The translations under genes and the position numbers were made by a program. The notes beneath the pieces were generated by a model that searched no databases, was not told where the DNA came from, and saw nothing but the letters and a program-made list of their open reading frames with translations. Source: Oxytricha trifallax (taxonomy: Eukaryota; Ciliophora; Spirotrichea; Sporadotrichida; Oxytrichidae). From it: DNA of 64,000 nt. Of this stretch, positions 46,580 through 60,143 are shown piece by piece; positions within the stretch are counted from its first letter, which is position 1; every line of letters starts with the position of its first letter. Location: NCBI GenBank assembly GCA_000711775.1, contig ARYC01017303.1, positions 17,390 through 81,389 of the forward strand. The letters run 5' to 3'.

Positions 46580-47844
46580 ATGAGTAGTTTCAAATCTCAG
46601 TAATCAAACAGTGCGTTATCTTCGATATTTCTTGATAAAATCTCCAAAGCTTCTCACGAAATATAAAAAACCAATGAGAGATTGACTAAATTATAATCTC
46701 AAAAGAGGCATATGGAGTTGTAACTCCCTCTTTTAGTTAAGAAAGATAAGCCAGCTGCTGGCACTTAAATGATTAAAAATTAATGGAATTTTATATATTT
46801 AACATGAACTTTAAGAATCATTTATAATTAATTTTCATGTTTTTGATTTAAATTATAGTAATATACCCATGCATCAAAATTAAAACAAAAACAGTGAGAA
46901 ATAACCTCAACTAACAGTACAATAATAAAGTGCTTTAGATTCAAACCTCCAACTTAAAATCTAAAAAATAGAGAATTTCTAATTACTAGAAAATAATTAA
47001 GAAAATGGGTATTCAAGAGAAGAGTTAAGTAAATGTTATATAAGAATACTGCTAGATGATGATAATTATAACACTGGGGTAAGTAGTTAATCAATCTATT
47101 CATTATCAAAAATATTAAATTTATGAATTATAGTTTGGGAGAATAATAGAAAGTGAAAGCGGGAGTATTGATATTGAATGGGATGAACAGATATTTGTAA
47201 AAGTGGGTAATGATAAAGATGTGGAAAATTGTCAGATATACATAATTGTATGCATTAATACAGAGAGTGAAATATCCTACCTTGATAAAATGATATCTAC
47301 TGTAAGTGTTAAGTTTTTATCTAATAAAATTTTGAAATACTTTCATTGTATATCACTTCATATAAATCTATGTTAATCTTAACCAATCATTGTAAATTTA
47401 ATGAAATATTTGTAGTATGAAATGAATTTACAAGATTACAGCGATTAAAGATCTCGAATGATATAATACGACGTAGAAGATGAAAATAAAATTGGCAATA
47501 GAAATCCATCAATTCCTAAGGATCAATTGAATTTACCTAAATTCTCCTTCCAAATCAGATTTTGCTACTCAAGAGTAAGTTTCTTACACAGATAAAAATA
47601 TAAATATTTTCATCGATAAATTAATGCATTATTATAGGTATTGTTTCAACAGGGATTGCTGATGGATTTAGCCGCATTAATCGACAAGGAATTTGAGTAT
47701 TTATAGTATTTATAGAATTGTATCCAAGCTATTAATGTAAGAAAACACTAAATTATATAAACATATTTATAGGAAGTGATAGTGAGAAGTTAGGCTATTG
47801 TTAGAGGCTATCTTGTAAGAGTCAACACAAAGAAATTAACTTGA
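46580..47844 (+). CDS. IQ-motif protein, hypothetical
   Basis: Starts at ATG 46580 (MSSFKSQQSNSALSSIFLDK), has a coiled-coil N-terminus (HEIQKTNERLTKLQSQK), an interruption at about 46770-46860, a Gln-rich helix, then a compact beta-like segment (CYIRILLDDDNYNTG, SIDIEWDEQIFVKVGND, QIYIIVCINTE) that might be a C2-like fold. The C-terminus SQAIVRGYLVRVNTKKLT fits an IQ calmodulin-binding motif. GT-AG introns at 47079-47133, about 47301-47414, about 47574-47638 and about 47739-47773. TGA 47842-47844. Likely a calmodulin-regulated or cytoskeletal protein; the C2 idea is weak. Confidence 0.7.
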
Positions 47845-48008
47845 TTATTATCATATTTTTAAATTAGAATTTATTCAAATTTGCTGATAACATATAATTT
47901 AATTTATACTTTCTCTACCAATATTACTAATTAATATTACTATATTATAATTATAATTTTTTATAAAAATAGAAGTAAAGTTTATGGATATTTAAATATA
48001 AAAAGATA

Positions 48009-48632
48009 TCACATAAAGCTAAATTTTCCATTCTAGCCATTAGCTACATTCATATCACTGAAATAAGTTCCATTTTTCTATCCACCAGCATTATTTAAAA
48101 TATCATCAATCCTATCAACTATAGGCATATCCATATTAGGGTTATTTATCTGATTTTTATGAGAATTTTTAGGTGAAATCTGTGAGATTTAAGGGAAATA
48201 AAGTTGATTATTAGCGTTGTTTTGCACAATGGATTATCCAACATTTTGTAAAATTCTATTTGTATTCGAGGGACTTAATCTAGGCTACTACTTACTAACA
48301 GTGTTATTCATGCTTGATTGATATTTGTTGTATTAATTAGAGTTTAGATTTGTGTAAGGGTCTTGATGGCCCATATCTCTAAATGAGAGTTGTGGTTAAT
48401 GCTGATTGAAATTTTTATCTGTTTAGTTGAATGGTCCATTGTTATTTAAAGCAATAGGGTTATTGTTCATGTTATTTATGTTGGAAAAATCACCATCATA
48501 CTTATTGTTTAAGTTCGGTTGATAAGTTGATTAATTTAATTGATAGGGTTGTTTGTTGAATAAATTGTCTTTTGTATCGTTGTGCTCATTAATTGTTTTA
48601 TAAGTTGTGGTTTCTCTCAAATCTCTTAGCAT
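48009..48632 (-). CDS. Asn/Gln-rich low-complexity protein, 207 aa
   Basis: Single - strand frame from ATG 48632 (MLRDLRETTTYKTINEHNDT) to TGA 48011-48009, no IES. Very rich in Asn, Gln, Ser and Tyr, with a repeated N-P-N/N-N-N pattern and a C-terminal VDRIDDILNNAGGQKNGTYF. No domain. Low-complexity proteins of this kind are common in ciliates. Its 5' end overlaps the nominal 3' end of the next gene, so one of the two limits is wrong. Confidence 0.65.
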
Positions 48633-49960
48633 TAAAATTTTAAATTATCAAAACTTTTGTCATATTACTCATGAAATAATATATTTTATAGTACAACATA
48701 GTATATTGGCTAATATTTAAATATATCATTTCCTCTTACTCTTTCTATCTTCTTAAGCTAAAAGCCTCCTAGTTTCTTGAAAATATCTCTTCAGTTTCAA
48801 ATTCCTTATATAAATATTTCCTCTGCCTGTACTCCTCGATCTCTCTATAATGAATTTCCTGAACTATTCTACATTTCTGTGTTATAAATAGGAATAGTAT
48901 AATAGCGAAGGTCACCGGGTAGAAAACTGTCAGGTAAGTTGTAAACTTTTTGAGGTAATTTTCTTAACCAATTGAATAAACTTAAAAGCTACATGTATTG
49001 TAAAATATATGAAATTAATAACAAATGCTGATTTATAACAGCTCTAAGGATTGTTAATTTAGATTTAAGAGAATTGTAATTTAAAAAATTTTTATGTTTA
49101 AAATACCATTGAGCATGACAAGATTGAGATAAAGATATTTATCACTATCCAGTTCATATTTGATTGACCCACTATTCTTAACTATATCGTAAGACTCAGA
49201 GACTGCACTATTGTAATTACTTCCACTTACTATTGAAACTGTAATTTTTACATTCGTAGAATTTAAAAGTCTTATTACAGTTCTTTCCCCATCAACTTAC
49301 AATAAAACTAATTTTTAATATGCAGTCTGAGTATAATTAGTTGCCTTAATTATATTTGATTCTGTACGAGCAAACGTAACCGTAAGTCTTTGGGTCTTTC
49401 GTTATAACACTAACCCTAGTTGAAGATGCATAGATCGTATTAAGATATTTAATTATCATAAATAATTCGCATATTTAAGAGTATTAATAGCTAAACCACA
49501 TTTATTTGCGTCGAAGTTACAAACAGCAAATTTCATATTTATGCTGTCTATCTAATTACTACAGTTCTGCTGTCTCAAAATAGATAATTTTTTAATATAT
49601 CTGTATATTTATATATTCAAATTTTACCTTAACTAATATCCAATAGAATATTAATTATGTATTTATCAAAGTGCTTGAGCAAGAATCCTTATAAAAATTG
49701 GATGATGAACAGCAAGAGCCATCTTTATTTAAATTACTGCACCAATACAAGGAGGTTGAAGTCAAACATGCATTGCATTAATATTTTGAAATATCTATGG
49801 TTTAAAGTTGTCTGTGGGTCGTTGTATAATTATCAAGAGAATTTTCACTTAATAATTCTAACTGAAAATCAGAATTTATAAATTCCTAAGAGTGAATTCT
49901 TAAAAATGAAGAGGATAATAGAATCAGAAAAGATTGCAGTAAAAAAAGATTTTGTTTCAT
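48586..49960 (-). CDS. Type I membrane protein with Cys-rich ectodomain
   Basis: ATG 49960 opens a signal peptide (MKQNLFLLQSFLILLSSSFL). The ectodomain holds a Cys cluster (CNACLTSTSLYWCSNLNKDG then SCCSSSNFYKDSC), PSI-like, then after an interruption NCSNQIDSINMKFAVCNFDA and beta-rich blocks (STRVSVITKDPKTYGYVCSY; NSTNVKITVSIVSGSNYNSA). A transmembrane helix follows (FYPVTFAIILFLFITQKC) and a charged cytoplasmic tail (EIHYREIEEYRQRKYLYKEF). IESs/introns lie near 49610, 49450, 49310 and 48960-49110. The nominal TGA is 48588-48586, but the MDS may stop earlier. Related in design to the secreted Cys-rich protein at 43.7 kb. Confidence 0.7.
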
Positions 49961-50100
49961 TTTTAATTATAGATTAATTTAATTCTAATTCTAAATTTAT
50001 CCAGCATATTACAAGGCCAAATTTTAGTTAAATTTACTAATTTCATTTAAGCTTAAATATATTTAACTCATTCATTTGTATACTTTTAACCTGAAATAAT

Positions 50101-51790
50101 TCAGTGTTGTCTTACTTGCTTAAATTATAAATGATTCTAATTTACTATAACTTCATTCTTTCTCATGCTTCCACTGCTTTGGATTTTTTACCTCAATTGC
50201 AGTTCTTAACTCTGCCTGAGTTTTTCAATTTCTTCTTGAAGTTTAAGGCGCATTTGTTTTTCTTGTTCAAGTTGAGATTCAAGCTCTAATACTCTGCTCT
50301 TGCTTGAAATTTGTGAAGCTGTTTCTAAAATATTCTGAGTTCTATGGGATCTAATAAACAATAGTTTATTAAAAAATTTACTCTATATTTTCAATAAAGT
50401 TTAGAAATTCTGACTGATCCTTAAGAAGCAAGCTTTTGTCTTTATTAATCAATAGATTATATAGTTGCTTATTCGTTGTTCATATCAGTTGCCTAAACTT
50501 CATTAAGCCCATTTAATTAAAATTCATTTTGATCATCTAAAATTTGAGCTATACCCTTTTCTTATAACTCATCCTTTTTATTCTATAACTCCAAATCTTA
50601 TTCATTATATGCGATTGTTTTTCTGACATTAGACTGTGACGATCTTACACTTTTCCTTATATCATTGGTTCTCTTTTATATTGACTTAGGTGTCTATTAA
50701 TAATCATGAATTTAACTTGAAGTGCTTAACCTTGAAATTGGTGTACTTATGATTTAATGTTTAAGAGTCTGCTGCTCAAATGAGAATGGATTGATGTTTA
50801 CTATTTTAGGGGAAGTAGTTTAAAAAGTAGAGCTTTTAGGATTGATGTACAAATCTTTTTCTAGCTAAGTGAATTTCTTGTACTTATTGAAGTTTTAATG
50901 AGAAGGTGATACCAGTAACTCCAATTTAGATTTTGGCTTAGTTAACTTATCTTACAGATCAAATAAAATTTAAGATATAAAATATTAAAATAATCATATT
51001 ATGGAGACGCTTATTGAGTTCTGTAGAAGAACTTATCATCCTTTTAACTTGAAACATTGAAATTGTTAATTGCACTCTTCCTTGACCCAACTGCAGTTCC
51101 AATCCTCATATTAATATTAGCTACACTATTCCCAATCACAAATTATTCAAGGCTTTTGGGTGTTGACGCCATCACATTTTATTGCTACCATTAAGTCGTC
51201 GTGGCAAGACTACCTACTCCACTCACTGGTCTTTAATTTTCATTTTCAAAGATATTCCTCATATTTATACTGCCACCATAAGTGTAGATTTATTTATTTC
51301 TGGGCATATATCTTGATTTAAGTTGCTTAGATTGGCAGAGCTTCCTTGTGCTTGATGTCGTCAATCGCATTAATTCTTGATCCACTAAACTATAAAAGAA
51401 TGGCATTAATACTTAAAATGTCAGCTAGGTTGTGATATAAATTTATCATTTACAACTGAGATAAAAAAGAAGTAAATTAGGTTAGCACCAATTTTTATAG
51501 ATTAGCCAAATAAAAATCCTTCACTAACAACAAAACATTAAAATAATCAATCATTAAATCAGCATTTTCTAGTAAATTCAATTCTTATATTGTATATATT
51601 TTTATATAAACATGAATCTTCTACTTACTTATGTAGTGGTGGTTACTCCTAACCCAAAGCGAAGGACTTAAAGGATTACTAAGGTATATAATTTGATTTT
51701 ACATGTGAAGGTGATAGGCCTATACGTTGATCAAATGAAGTTCTATGACTGAAGAGCTCTTTCCCCACTCTTTATTACCAGAATGCATGT
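50101..51790 (-). CDS. Hypothetical coiled-coil protein, 5' partial
   Basis: Reads leftward: EHAFWQQRVGKELFSHRTSF at about 51785, then a long GTAAGT...TTTATAG intron (about 51640-51390), MRLTTSSTRKLCQSKQLKSR, MASTPKSLEQFVIGNSVANI, and after interruptions near 51000 and 50350-50460 a Ser/Gln-rich region and a C-terminal coiled coil (RVLELESQLEQEKQMRLKLQ) ending at TGA 50103-50101. Possible starts are ATG 51370 or an unseen upstream MDS. No recognised domain beyond the coil. Confidence 0.65.
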
Positions 51791-52109
51791 TCTTAATTAT
51801 ATAATATAATTTTTATTAATATAACTAATCCAATAATAAATGTATGATTCTATTTTAAATATATATATATATATATTTCTTGATGAAATGTCGACATGAT
51901 TATAGTTTTTTTAATTATATTTTTTAAGGAAATTAAAATAAAGAGTTATAATAAGAGAGGATATTAGAAAGAATTATCTTTTTGAATTAATTCGAAAATA
52001 TATAGAATTTTTATTTATAAAAATAAAATTGACAAAGTTAAGTAAGTTATAGTATTAATGAAATTTAATTAAGTAATTAATTGAAATTGTTAGATTTGTA
52101 CTCATTATG

Positions 52110-55100
52110 CAACAAATTATTTTAGGTATTCTATATCGAATATGTCTATGCGATTCTAAAAAAATACTATTATAATTGAATTCTATTGCTTTGAATACCC
52201 GAATACGTATAATTCCAAATGTTTAGTCCTTGGATTTCTTCTTACAAATGCCTGTGATTCATAGAAAACATAGTAGTCTCTAGAACTGAGGGACTTCACC
52301 GTAACATCTATGTTTAGTCTTACATTCCATAGAGTAATAAAATATATGTATTTTATAGTATTTTATTTGTAATAGTCTGGGATGTTACCTCAATAATATA
52401 AGGATGCACTTCATAGTCGAAGTATTCTTACATTCATATTGTATGATTTTCAGTCCATTATCTCATGATAAATAAAGACATTTATTATAATAGGTATTTT
52501 AATTGACTTCATAGCATAATTAAAAATAAAATTATTTGAGTTTTAGTAACTTATTATAATTAGAAAGAATACAGTTATTCAAAGTATTCTAATTGAACTA
52601 ATTCTTTATTCTCATATATTCTCATTAAAAATATTATAGAAATTTAATTAATTTACATAAACGAGTAAATTTCATTATTATTTAAATAAAATGATAGTAA
52701 TCTATTCTAGTTGATTATTTTAACCTTAATTTCTTGGAAGAACAACTATCTAAAAACCATTAATACTTGAAATACCATAATCGATTTGAGTTTTAATACT
52801 TTTACTTTCTTTAGGTATTTTTAGTAAAAAGCATTAATTTATAGTTTCCCACAAAGCTCCATCTTTACTTTAAGTAATAATAAAATATTGGGAAATGGAA
52901 TATAATACACACACTATACCAGGCTCTAAAATAAGTATTGAATATAAAGAATAATATCTCAAATTTGTAATAATTTAACCTTAAAAAATAAATATTAAAA
53001 AGTAAAAATGAATTGAGCAATTTTTACTTGATATTGGATTAACTTCATATTATTTTTATACAGATATAGGTTATGCTTTTTATTTTATATCAAAATTTTA
53101 AGTCTAAGATCGGAATACCCCATATAATACAATTAATTTATATTTAATTTTTTAATTTATTAATTACAAAAAATAAGTACCCTCATATGATACAATCACT
53201 TATTATGAAATAAAATACTTAATCTAAAATAATTATTTTAATAATTCATGCATGTATTTTTTCAATATGGTGACCCCTGTTCTTAATGAATATTGGCTCT
53301 TTTTACTTAAACAGTATAATTTAAAAAAAATTGTAGTGATTTAATTATAAATAAATAAAGTATTATATAATTAATTAAATAAGTATTTTAATATTATTTG
53401 ATGTATCCATAGTAAAATACACTTCACTTAAATCATATAACTCTTATAAATACTCATCTTAGCTCAGGTATATTAATTAAAAATATTATTATTATTATTA
53501 CATAATTGATAAATATTAAGAAATTAAAATCTAAAACTAAATTTTAATTTAGCATGAGAAAATTAAAAAAAAATCATTTTAAGATTAAGTAATTAAAATT
53601 GAAAAATTGACATAATTAAAATTGAAATAATAGAGTTTTAATTAAATAAAAGCAAAACAACTTTAAATAAAATGTCAAATTGATGCTTAAAAAGTACCTA
53701 ATTTTGTATATTAAATTAATGTAAATTTTTAAAATGATTAACCTAATTTAATGTCCACCTTTATATTAAAAACTTTTAAACCTCCAACCTCATCATCAAT
53801 GGATTTATATTTCTCTAATATAATATATTCCTACTATATAATAAAGTAGTCGTCTTTACTTAATTTATATTTAAATGCAAGTTAAATATTAAGAACTTAT
53901 TAATTGTAAAATTTACTATTACTTGCCAATTTCCTGATGAGTTATTTAAACTTAGATTTATAAATTTTGGATTAACTCTTAAACCACTCAACAGTATTCT
54001 TTAGTCGAGGAAATTAATTTACATAAATTGAAGATATCACTTCATAAATAAATCCATATTTTATTTATTCAATATTTTTTCTAATTTTAATACAAATATT
54101 AATTTTATCCCAAAAATTTTATTTGAATCCTTCTTGAAATACTATTTCATTGTTAAATCTGTTTTTAACAGTTACTTAAATTAAATTATATTGATATGAA
54201 TATTTTTATAGATAATGAAAAAAGTATTCAAATCTGGAATATTAAATTAAAACATAATAAATAAAAATATATATATATATATATATTTGACAACCTTGTC
54301 AAATTTTGTCTCATTTAATAAGGAATTTAAAATTTATCTTGATTTTATTATTAATCGCAAAACTTATCTCATTTTTAGAACGGTATATCTCATTCTTTAA
54401 TAGTAGGGAAAATAAAAAATATTTTAGAAATTTAAAAAAATGAATAAATACCTTTAAACCAAGAAATTTATTATAGAATTAACTTAATATTCATTCAATT
54501 TGTGGCTTCATTTTTAAAAAACACTAATGTTATATATTTAAAAAATATGAAAGGCTTTTTCCAATTATAAAAGTATCCCCATAATATTGTAAGATTACAT
54601 ATTAAATCTGATAGAAAATCTAAAGAAATAAAATTAAATACTAAAATACATTTTTTAATATTTTTTTCGAAATATTCTTCGAGCAAGTTGTAAATAACAT
54701 GAAAAGATACGCTCATAAAAATTAAAATAGATTACTCTATCTGTTTAATAAATTCATCTTACTACAAAAAGTTTTTTTATTTTATTATACTATTGTTTAA
54801 ATTATGTTGATAATTAATTGGATAAATTGCTGCATTGGAAATTTTAATTCTTCATATTTATAAAGTAGATATCAAATTCATAAAATTATAAAAAGTAAAG
54901 TTATATACTTATTACATACTCCCAAAATAATAATCAAATTTTGAAACTATTTATGCCTATAAAAACTATAAATTTTTAGTATTATACTTTATACTAATAC
55001 TTTATAAGTTTTAAAATTATTTTACTTCAAAATCGCCAGAATGATGTTCATTAAAGTTTACAATCAATTTATCAACACAAAATGGTTTTTCTAATAATTA

Positions 55101-57060
55101 TACATCTAAAATATTAATTTTTTAAATAAATTAACCCAGAATTCGTTTATTAATATATAAATTGATTGTAAAGTTTACCAATAAAAATATAAATTTATAT
55201 AGAAATTGATAATAATTTTGTTTTCAATGCATAGAAATTTTATTACTATAAACAAATTGCAAAATATAATCCATTAAAGTATTGCATGATCTTACCTTAT
55301 TATTTCATAATATTACTAAATTAATTAAAAAATACAAATTAAATAATTTCCTTAGTTATCCAATATTTCCACATTAAAATATTTTATAATTATAACGAAA
55401 TGAATATAAATAGTTTACTATATAATTTTATGATAATTTAGATAAAATCTTAATTTAACTATATATCTTTTAAAATGTATATCAAATATTAATATTAAAG
55501 GAGTTTTTTTTTTTATTAAAACTGGAAGAAAATAATAAATTCTTAATAAATAATTATTGTAATTTAGCTGACATTACACTTACAATTTTATATGTAAATA
55601 CCTTGCTTTATTTATGATATACATAGATTATTTGCATGATATTTAATTAATTATTAAACTATTTTATTTATTTTAAAAATGTGGAAGTATCCACGCATTT
55701 TTAAAATAAAAGAGGCGTCTCATAAAATTTAATATATGACTTCTTAAGTACAAATCCAATGTATCTATGAACGGTCGTTGCTGTAATTTTATTATTATTC
55801 TTTGAATTTTATAAATAAGTAAGGAAAATAATGAAAATTAATTATAAACCAAAAATAAAATAATACTCCGTGTAGTTCTGAAATTATTATAAGAACTTAA
55901 TGGACAGAGAATCATAAATCTAAATATTTTTATATTATTAATTTCGAAAATGCGAGCGTACTTTTACATTAATAATTAAATAGACATTCTTTCTTATATT
56001 AAATTGTACATTAATAATCGTTCGTAAGCATGTTTCTATTAAACTATTAACAAATTATAACAGTTAAATAAAGAAGAAACTATTAACATGCAAATTCAAA
56101 GAATATAAACAGTAGTATTTAATCAAATATGGAAGTATGATTAATTATAATTATAATCATTTTCTTAAATATTGATATCTAAATAACTTTTAATATATAT
56201 TGACAAAATTAGCATTCATTTCAATTAGTACTTGTTGTAATTAAATTTAAAAGGGTTTATGCTATTATCCATTTTATATGTTGAAAAAGATTAGATTTTC
56301 AAAGATTATATAACGATTCTAATCCTATTTATTCTTTCATAATTGATAAAAGTATATTATATTATATCAAACACCTTCTTTAATGTTTTAATGATAAATT
56401 ATATAATCTATGATAATTTTATTTATGGTTTAAACTCAATTTAAATTATATTTTATAATGGTTTTTTTTTTAATTTAAATAAAATTTTAGAAAATTAAAA
56501 AAATTAAAATCTTATTATTAGAGTTTTAAATCAACTTCCCATAACAATTCGCCTTACTTTTATAATTATATAAAATTTAGTATTATTTTTACTAACCTCA
56601 ATGGTATATTAATGATCTTTAGTCTTTAAGCATACCTTATTTTCATAAGCTAAGATATATAAATTTATATATTTATAATATTTAAGAGAGTCTTTCGCTT
56701 GAAAATTAATAAAATATAATAATATTAAATTAGGAATTAGTTTTAGCAATCATCGCTCTTGATACTGCATTCAGATTTCGCAATTATTAATTTGCCAAGT
56801 TTTTCATTGTTTATAATTGGTATAGTCTTTAATCTCTTAATATGCGAAGCTTATTATTGTTATAGTTAACTTAGAATTTGACTATTTTTGAAAAGTAACT
56901 AGGCTTTATGATGTGGCATAAAAATATACATATAGAAAAATTTTGAATTTATAACAATTTTTTGGCTTATTTAATTCAATATCTAATATTTCTTCTGATT
57001 CAGGGGCGTTTAAGTTTCGCTTAAGTTTAATACAAAATTTCATTTTATTTAATAAATAAT
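52110..57060 (-). CDS. Very AT-rich interrupted gene or gene group, hypothetical
   Basis: At first sight a gene desert, but the - strand has many long TGA-free blocks with protein-like sequence, read leftward: ESEEILDIELNKPKNCYKFK (about 57000), TIPIINNEKLGKLIIAKSEC (56800), LLEKPFCVDKLIVNFNEHHS (55080), RLKNTVEWFKSQSKIYKSKF (53970), DDYFIIQQEYIILEKYKSID (53830), SYEGTYFLQLINQKIKYKLI (53180), SKDGALWETINQCFLLKIPK (52850), HPYIIEV (52400) and SLSSRDYYVFYESQAFVRRN (52290). One pointer (GTAA) between the last two restores the frame. Codons are extremely A/T-biased. Alternating hydrophobic residues suggest beta-rich, perhaps extracellular domains. One giant gene or several cannot be decided by eye; starts, stops and many IES limits are unknown. 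Confidence 0.5.
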
Positions 57061-57427
57061 TTATTTGAAATATTTTCTTATCTCAATATATTATCTTTAA
57101 TCTTATTTTTATATCAATATGTTGTTTTTATTGAAAAAAGTTCTTTAAATATTTGAAAATCAGTTATTTATACTAAAATTTTATTAATTATTTTAATACA
57201 TGAAGAGATGTAAAATAAAATCAAACCTAATAAATTAATTAATTGCTTTGACTTATAAAATAATCTATAAATTATTTTTCATTAATTATCTATTCAAAAA
57301 CTTTATAAGTGAAGTTAGTATAATATCGGAATTTGATTTGCACAATAAATTAAAACTTAAAAATTAAAATATGATTTTAATAAATGAAATAGCTACTTTG
57401 TTAATTCTATTTCTATATGATGATATA

Positions 57428-58267
57428 TCACTTCTTGGGCTTTCCAGCTTCCTTTGACTTGAATCTATTGTTAGCTTTATGTCTAATTTTATTCATTTTC
57501 ATCTTGCGTTTCTTCTCTCCCATTCTTCTAAGTCTATCGTTGACCTTCTCGTACTTCTTTTTACTGAACATCTTCTCGTTGTCTTCTCTCATAAACTGTT
57601 GAGCGATTGAGCCCTTTTGCTCTTTCTTTGTCAGTCTCATGTTTTAAGGCTCATTCTTATCAGGAATTACAGTACCAATCTGGAAATATTTTGGCAGTTT
57701 CTTAAGGTCAGTGGACTTGTAGAACCTGTTTGGGAATATGAAATTTCTCAATTGAATGGCTCTCAAATCTGCCTTAACTTCCTCAGTCAATTCTTGCTTT
57801 GCCATATGACCCCATGATTTTCCTGCGCTTGCTTCTCTCTATTTAAGTCTCTCTTTTTTCTCAAGCTAGATATTATTTAATGGTGTGATTTGCTTAGCGT
57901 TCACTGGAATCTTATTGAAAACATTGAGCTTTTTATATAGAGCTTCAGCTTTTAACATGGCGTCATTTTAGATGTTTGAGGAGTCGGTCTTTGTGTCAAG
58001 TCCACGAGTTTTATTGAAAATACTTGCCTCTTTAACTTTTTCCTCGATGGAACCTGCTTTATTACTAAAAATGTTTTTAAGTGAATCCGGAATTTAATTG
58101 TTGTAGGTTCTTGGTCCTTGTGGTTTCTTAGATTGCTGAATTTCTTCTTCATCCTCTGATAAATCTTCGTCAATGTTAAATTCTTGCATTTGCAAGTTTT
58201 CATTATCGCTAACATCGTTACTAGACGATTAGTCATCTATTGTTTGCTATTTATTAATATTCTTCAT
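57428..58267 (-). CDS. FCF2: rRNA-processing protein FCF2 (Fcf2/DNTTIP2 family)
   Basis: Single - strand frame of 279 codons from ATG 58267 (MKNINKQQTIDDQSSSNDVS) to TGA 57430-57428, no IES or intron. An acidic N-terminus (EFNIDEDLSEDEEEIQQ) precedes the Fcf2 domain: the SWGHMAKQELTEEVKADLRA-IQLRNFIFPNRFYK block, YFQIGTVIPDKNE, and a basic C-terminus (KEQKGSIAQQFM; RRMGEKKRKMKMNKIRHK) that fits the nucleolar protein family. Fcf2 acts in early pre-rRNA cleavages in the small-subunit processome. The neighbouring adenylate kinase is divergently transcribed with 119 bp between the two starts, so a shared promoter region is likely. Confidence 0.9.
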
Positions 58268-58386
58268 TTTTATATTTATTATAAACTTTGTCAATCACTT
58301 CAAGTCATAATAGTCATGATGAATTCCACGGTGATTCAAAAGTATTATTAATCTTATTATATCTTACAATTTTATAAAATTAAAAT
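58268..58386. promoter_or_regulatory. Short divergent promoter region
   Basis: 119 bp between the start codons of FCF2 (-) and adenylate kinase (+), AT-rich. A bidirectional promoter is inferred from the layout; no specific motif is claimed. Confidence 0.4.
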
Positions 58387-59301
58387 ATGCTAGCAAAGGT
58401 TTTCAAAAAATATCAAGCCTCTGGAGTCACTGCTCTGCCACTTAGACCATTTTCCTTAGATCCCAAATCTGGCCAATTTCATCTGTTACTATTCGGAGCA
58501 CCAGGTGTAGGCAAGGGTACATACTCAAAACTTATAGAGAAAGACTTCGATTTCCCAACTTTCTCTATGGGTGATTACTTCAGATCAATCATTAACGATC
58601 CAAAAGCTGAGTATAATCTTTTTAATTTATAAGGATGTTTTGTCTTTTTATTATAAGACGACTTCTTGAAATCAGTCAAGAACATTTTAAGATCTGGTAA
58701 GTTAGTCGATGACTAAACTGTTATCGATGTGATCAAGAATATAAAGCAAAGCAAGAAATATGATAAGCACACAGGTATGATATTCGATGGAGTCCCACGA
58801 ACCCTTCATCAAGCTGAGATGATTAGAAAGTTCATGAAAATCGACTTGGTTATCAATTTTTACAATCGTGAAGATATCTTACTAGAGAAACTCATGTCAA
58901 GAAGAGTATGCCCTTCATGTGGAAAGAACTACAATATTGCAAATATCAACAGAGATATTTTAAATTAATAGTGAAAAAAAAGAACAGATCAGATTTTCAT
59001 AGCATCTAATTGATTTTTAAAGTTTAAATTAAAAATAGATGGGTATAAAATGCACCCACTTTTGCCAAAGAAAGATGCTTCAAAGTGCGATCCATGTGAA
59101 ATTCCATTAGTGATTCGTGATGATGATAAGGAATCTATCATCAAGGATCGTATGGAGGTGTACCGCCAACAAACTGAACCAATTATCAACTATTACAAAA
59201 GTCTCCCTAATGAAACCAGAGTAATCGATTTCGAAGCTAAGAGAGGTGTCGAGGACTACCCAGAAATCAAGAAACTTCTTCAAGATGCATTAAAGATTTG
59301 A
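58387..59301 (+). CDS. Adenylate kinase (zinc-type lid)
   Basis: Interconverts ATP+AMP and 2 ADP. From ATG 58387 (MLAKVFKKYQASGVTALPLR) the P-loop GAPGVGKGTYS, the AMP-site SMGDYFRS, the GMIFDGVPRT loop, and a lid with CPSCGKNYN and CDPC (four Cys, Zn-binding type) are in order, then KDRMEVYRQQTEPI-YY and TGA 59299-59301. Two IESs interrupt it: one at about 58611-58662 (short pointer, limits unclear) and one with pointer AGAT (58953/59040). The N-terminal extension of about 30 residues could be a targeting peptide. Assignment secure. Confidence 0.95.
58953..59040 (+). other. IES in adenylate kinase, pointer AGAT
   Basis: AGAT at 58953-58956 and 59037-59040; joining gives NINRDGYKMHPLLPKK in the lid domain. 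Confidence 0.8.
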
Positions 59302-60143
59302 TTTGAAATACATGTTGAAATAATTAAATTAAAATTTCAATTAAATTTCTTAAAGAATTTGAATTAAGTTAGAACTTTATAAAAATTATATTTTGAAAGA
59401 AGTAGTCATAGAAATTTGTGTGCTATAACTTTCTTCCTTGAAACATTTGGAATTAAAACCTATTAAATTGAATTTTAAATTAAAATCATTATACATGTTA
59501 ATATTTTTTTAGATTTTATATATAATTACAATTATGATTATTTTAAGTTTATTTTTTTTTTAGGTTTAGAATATAGCGAGTATTCTAAATTTATTTAACT
59601 TAAGTATTTATATGTCTTTATATTTTACCAATCATATTAAAACACTGAATTCTCTTAATAAATCTCTGTTGTGTTGATTTATAGATAGCTTATAAATTAA
59701 GTAGTATTTGTTGTTTTCAATTAAAATAATATTTTATTTAAAACTTTATGAAAATTCTTGACAGAGTTTAATTAATTATTTACCTTGTAATAGTTTTGAC
59801 TATTTAATTACTTTTTTTTAAAGATATATTTATACTTTTAAGTAATAATTTATGATACAATATATTTAATAGGCTTTTCTTATACATTGAGTGATTCATG
59901 AATTATTATTATTTTAATTTCTTTCATTATTAAATTCTATACATATTTTTTTGATACTTTTTTTAATTAATTATTGCTCCTATATTAAAAACTATTCTAA
60001 TTAACTTAAAGACTATTTATATCTTAATCCTTTTTTCTTAAATATTTTTTTTCACATTTTTATAGTTTACAATTATTTTGGCCCTAAGCAAATTGTCAAT
60101 TTATTGAAGAAATTCCTTTACATATTTACTATAGATATCACAA
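59302..60143. other. AT-rich non-coding stretch
   Basis: No convincing coding frame on either strand. Confidence 0.45.

Noticed and set aside
49657..49881. 74-codon + strand ORF
   Set aside because: The - strand encodes the Cys-rich ectodomain downstream of a clear signal peptide, so the + frame is a shadow.
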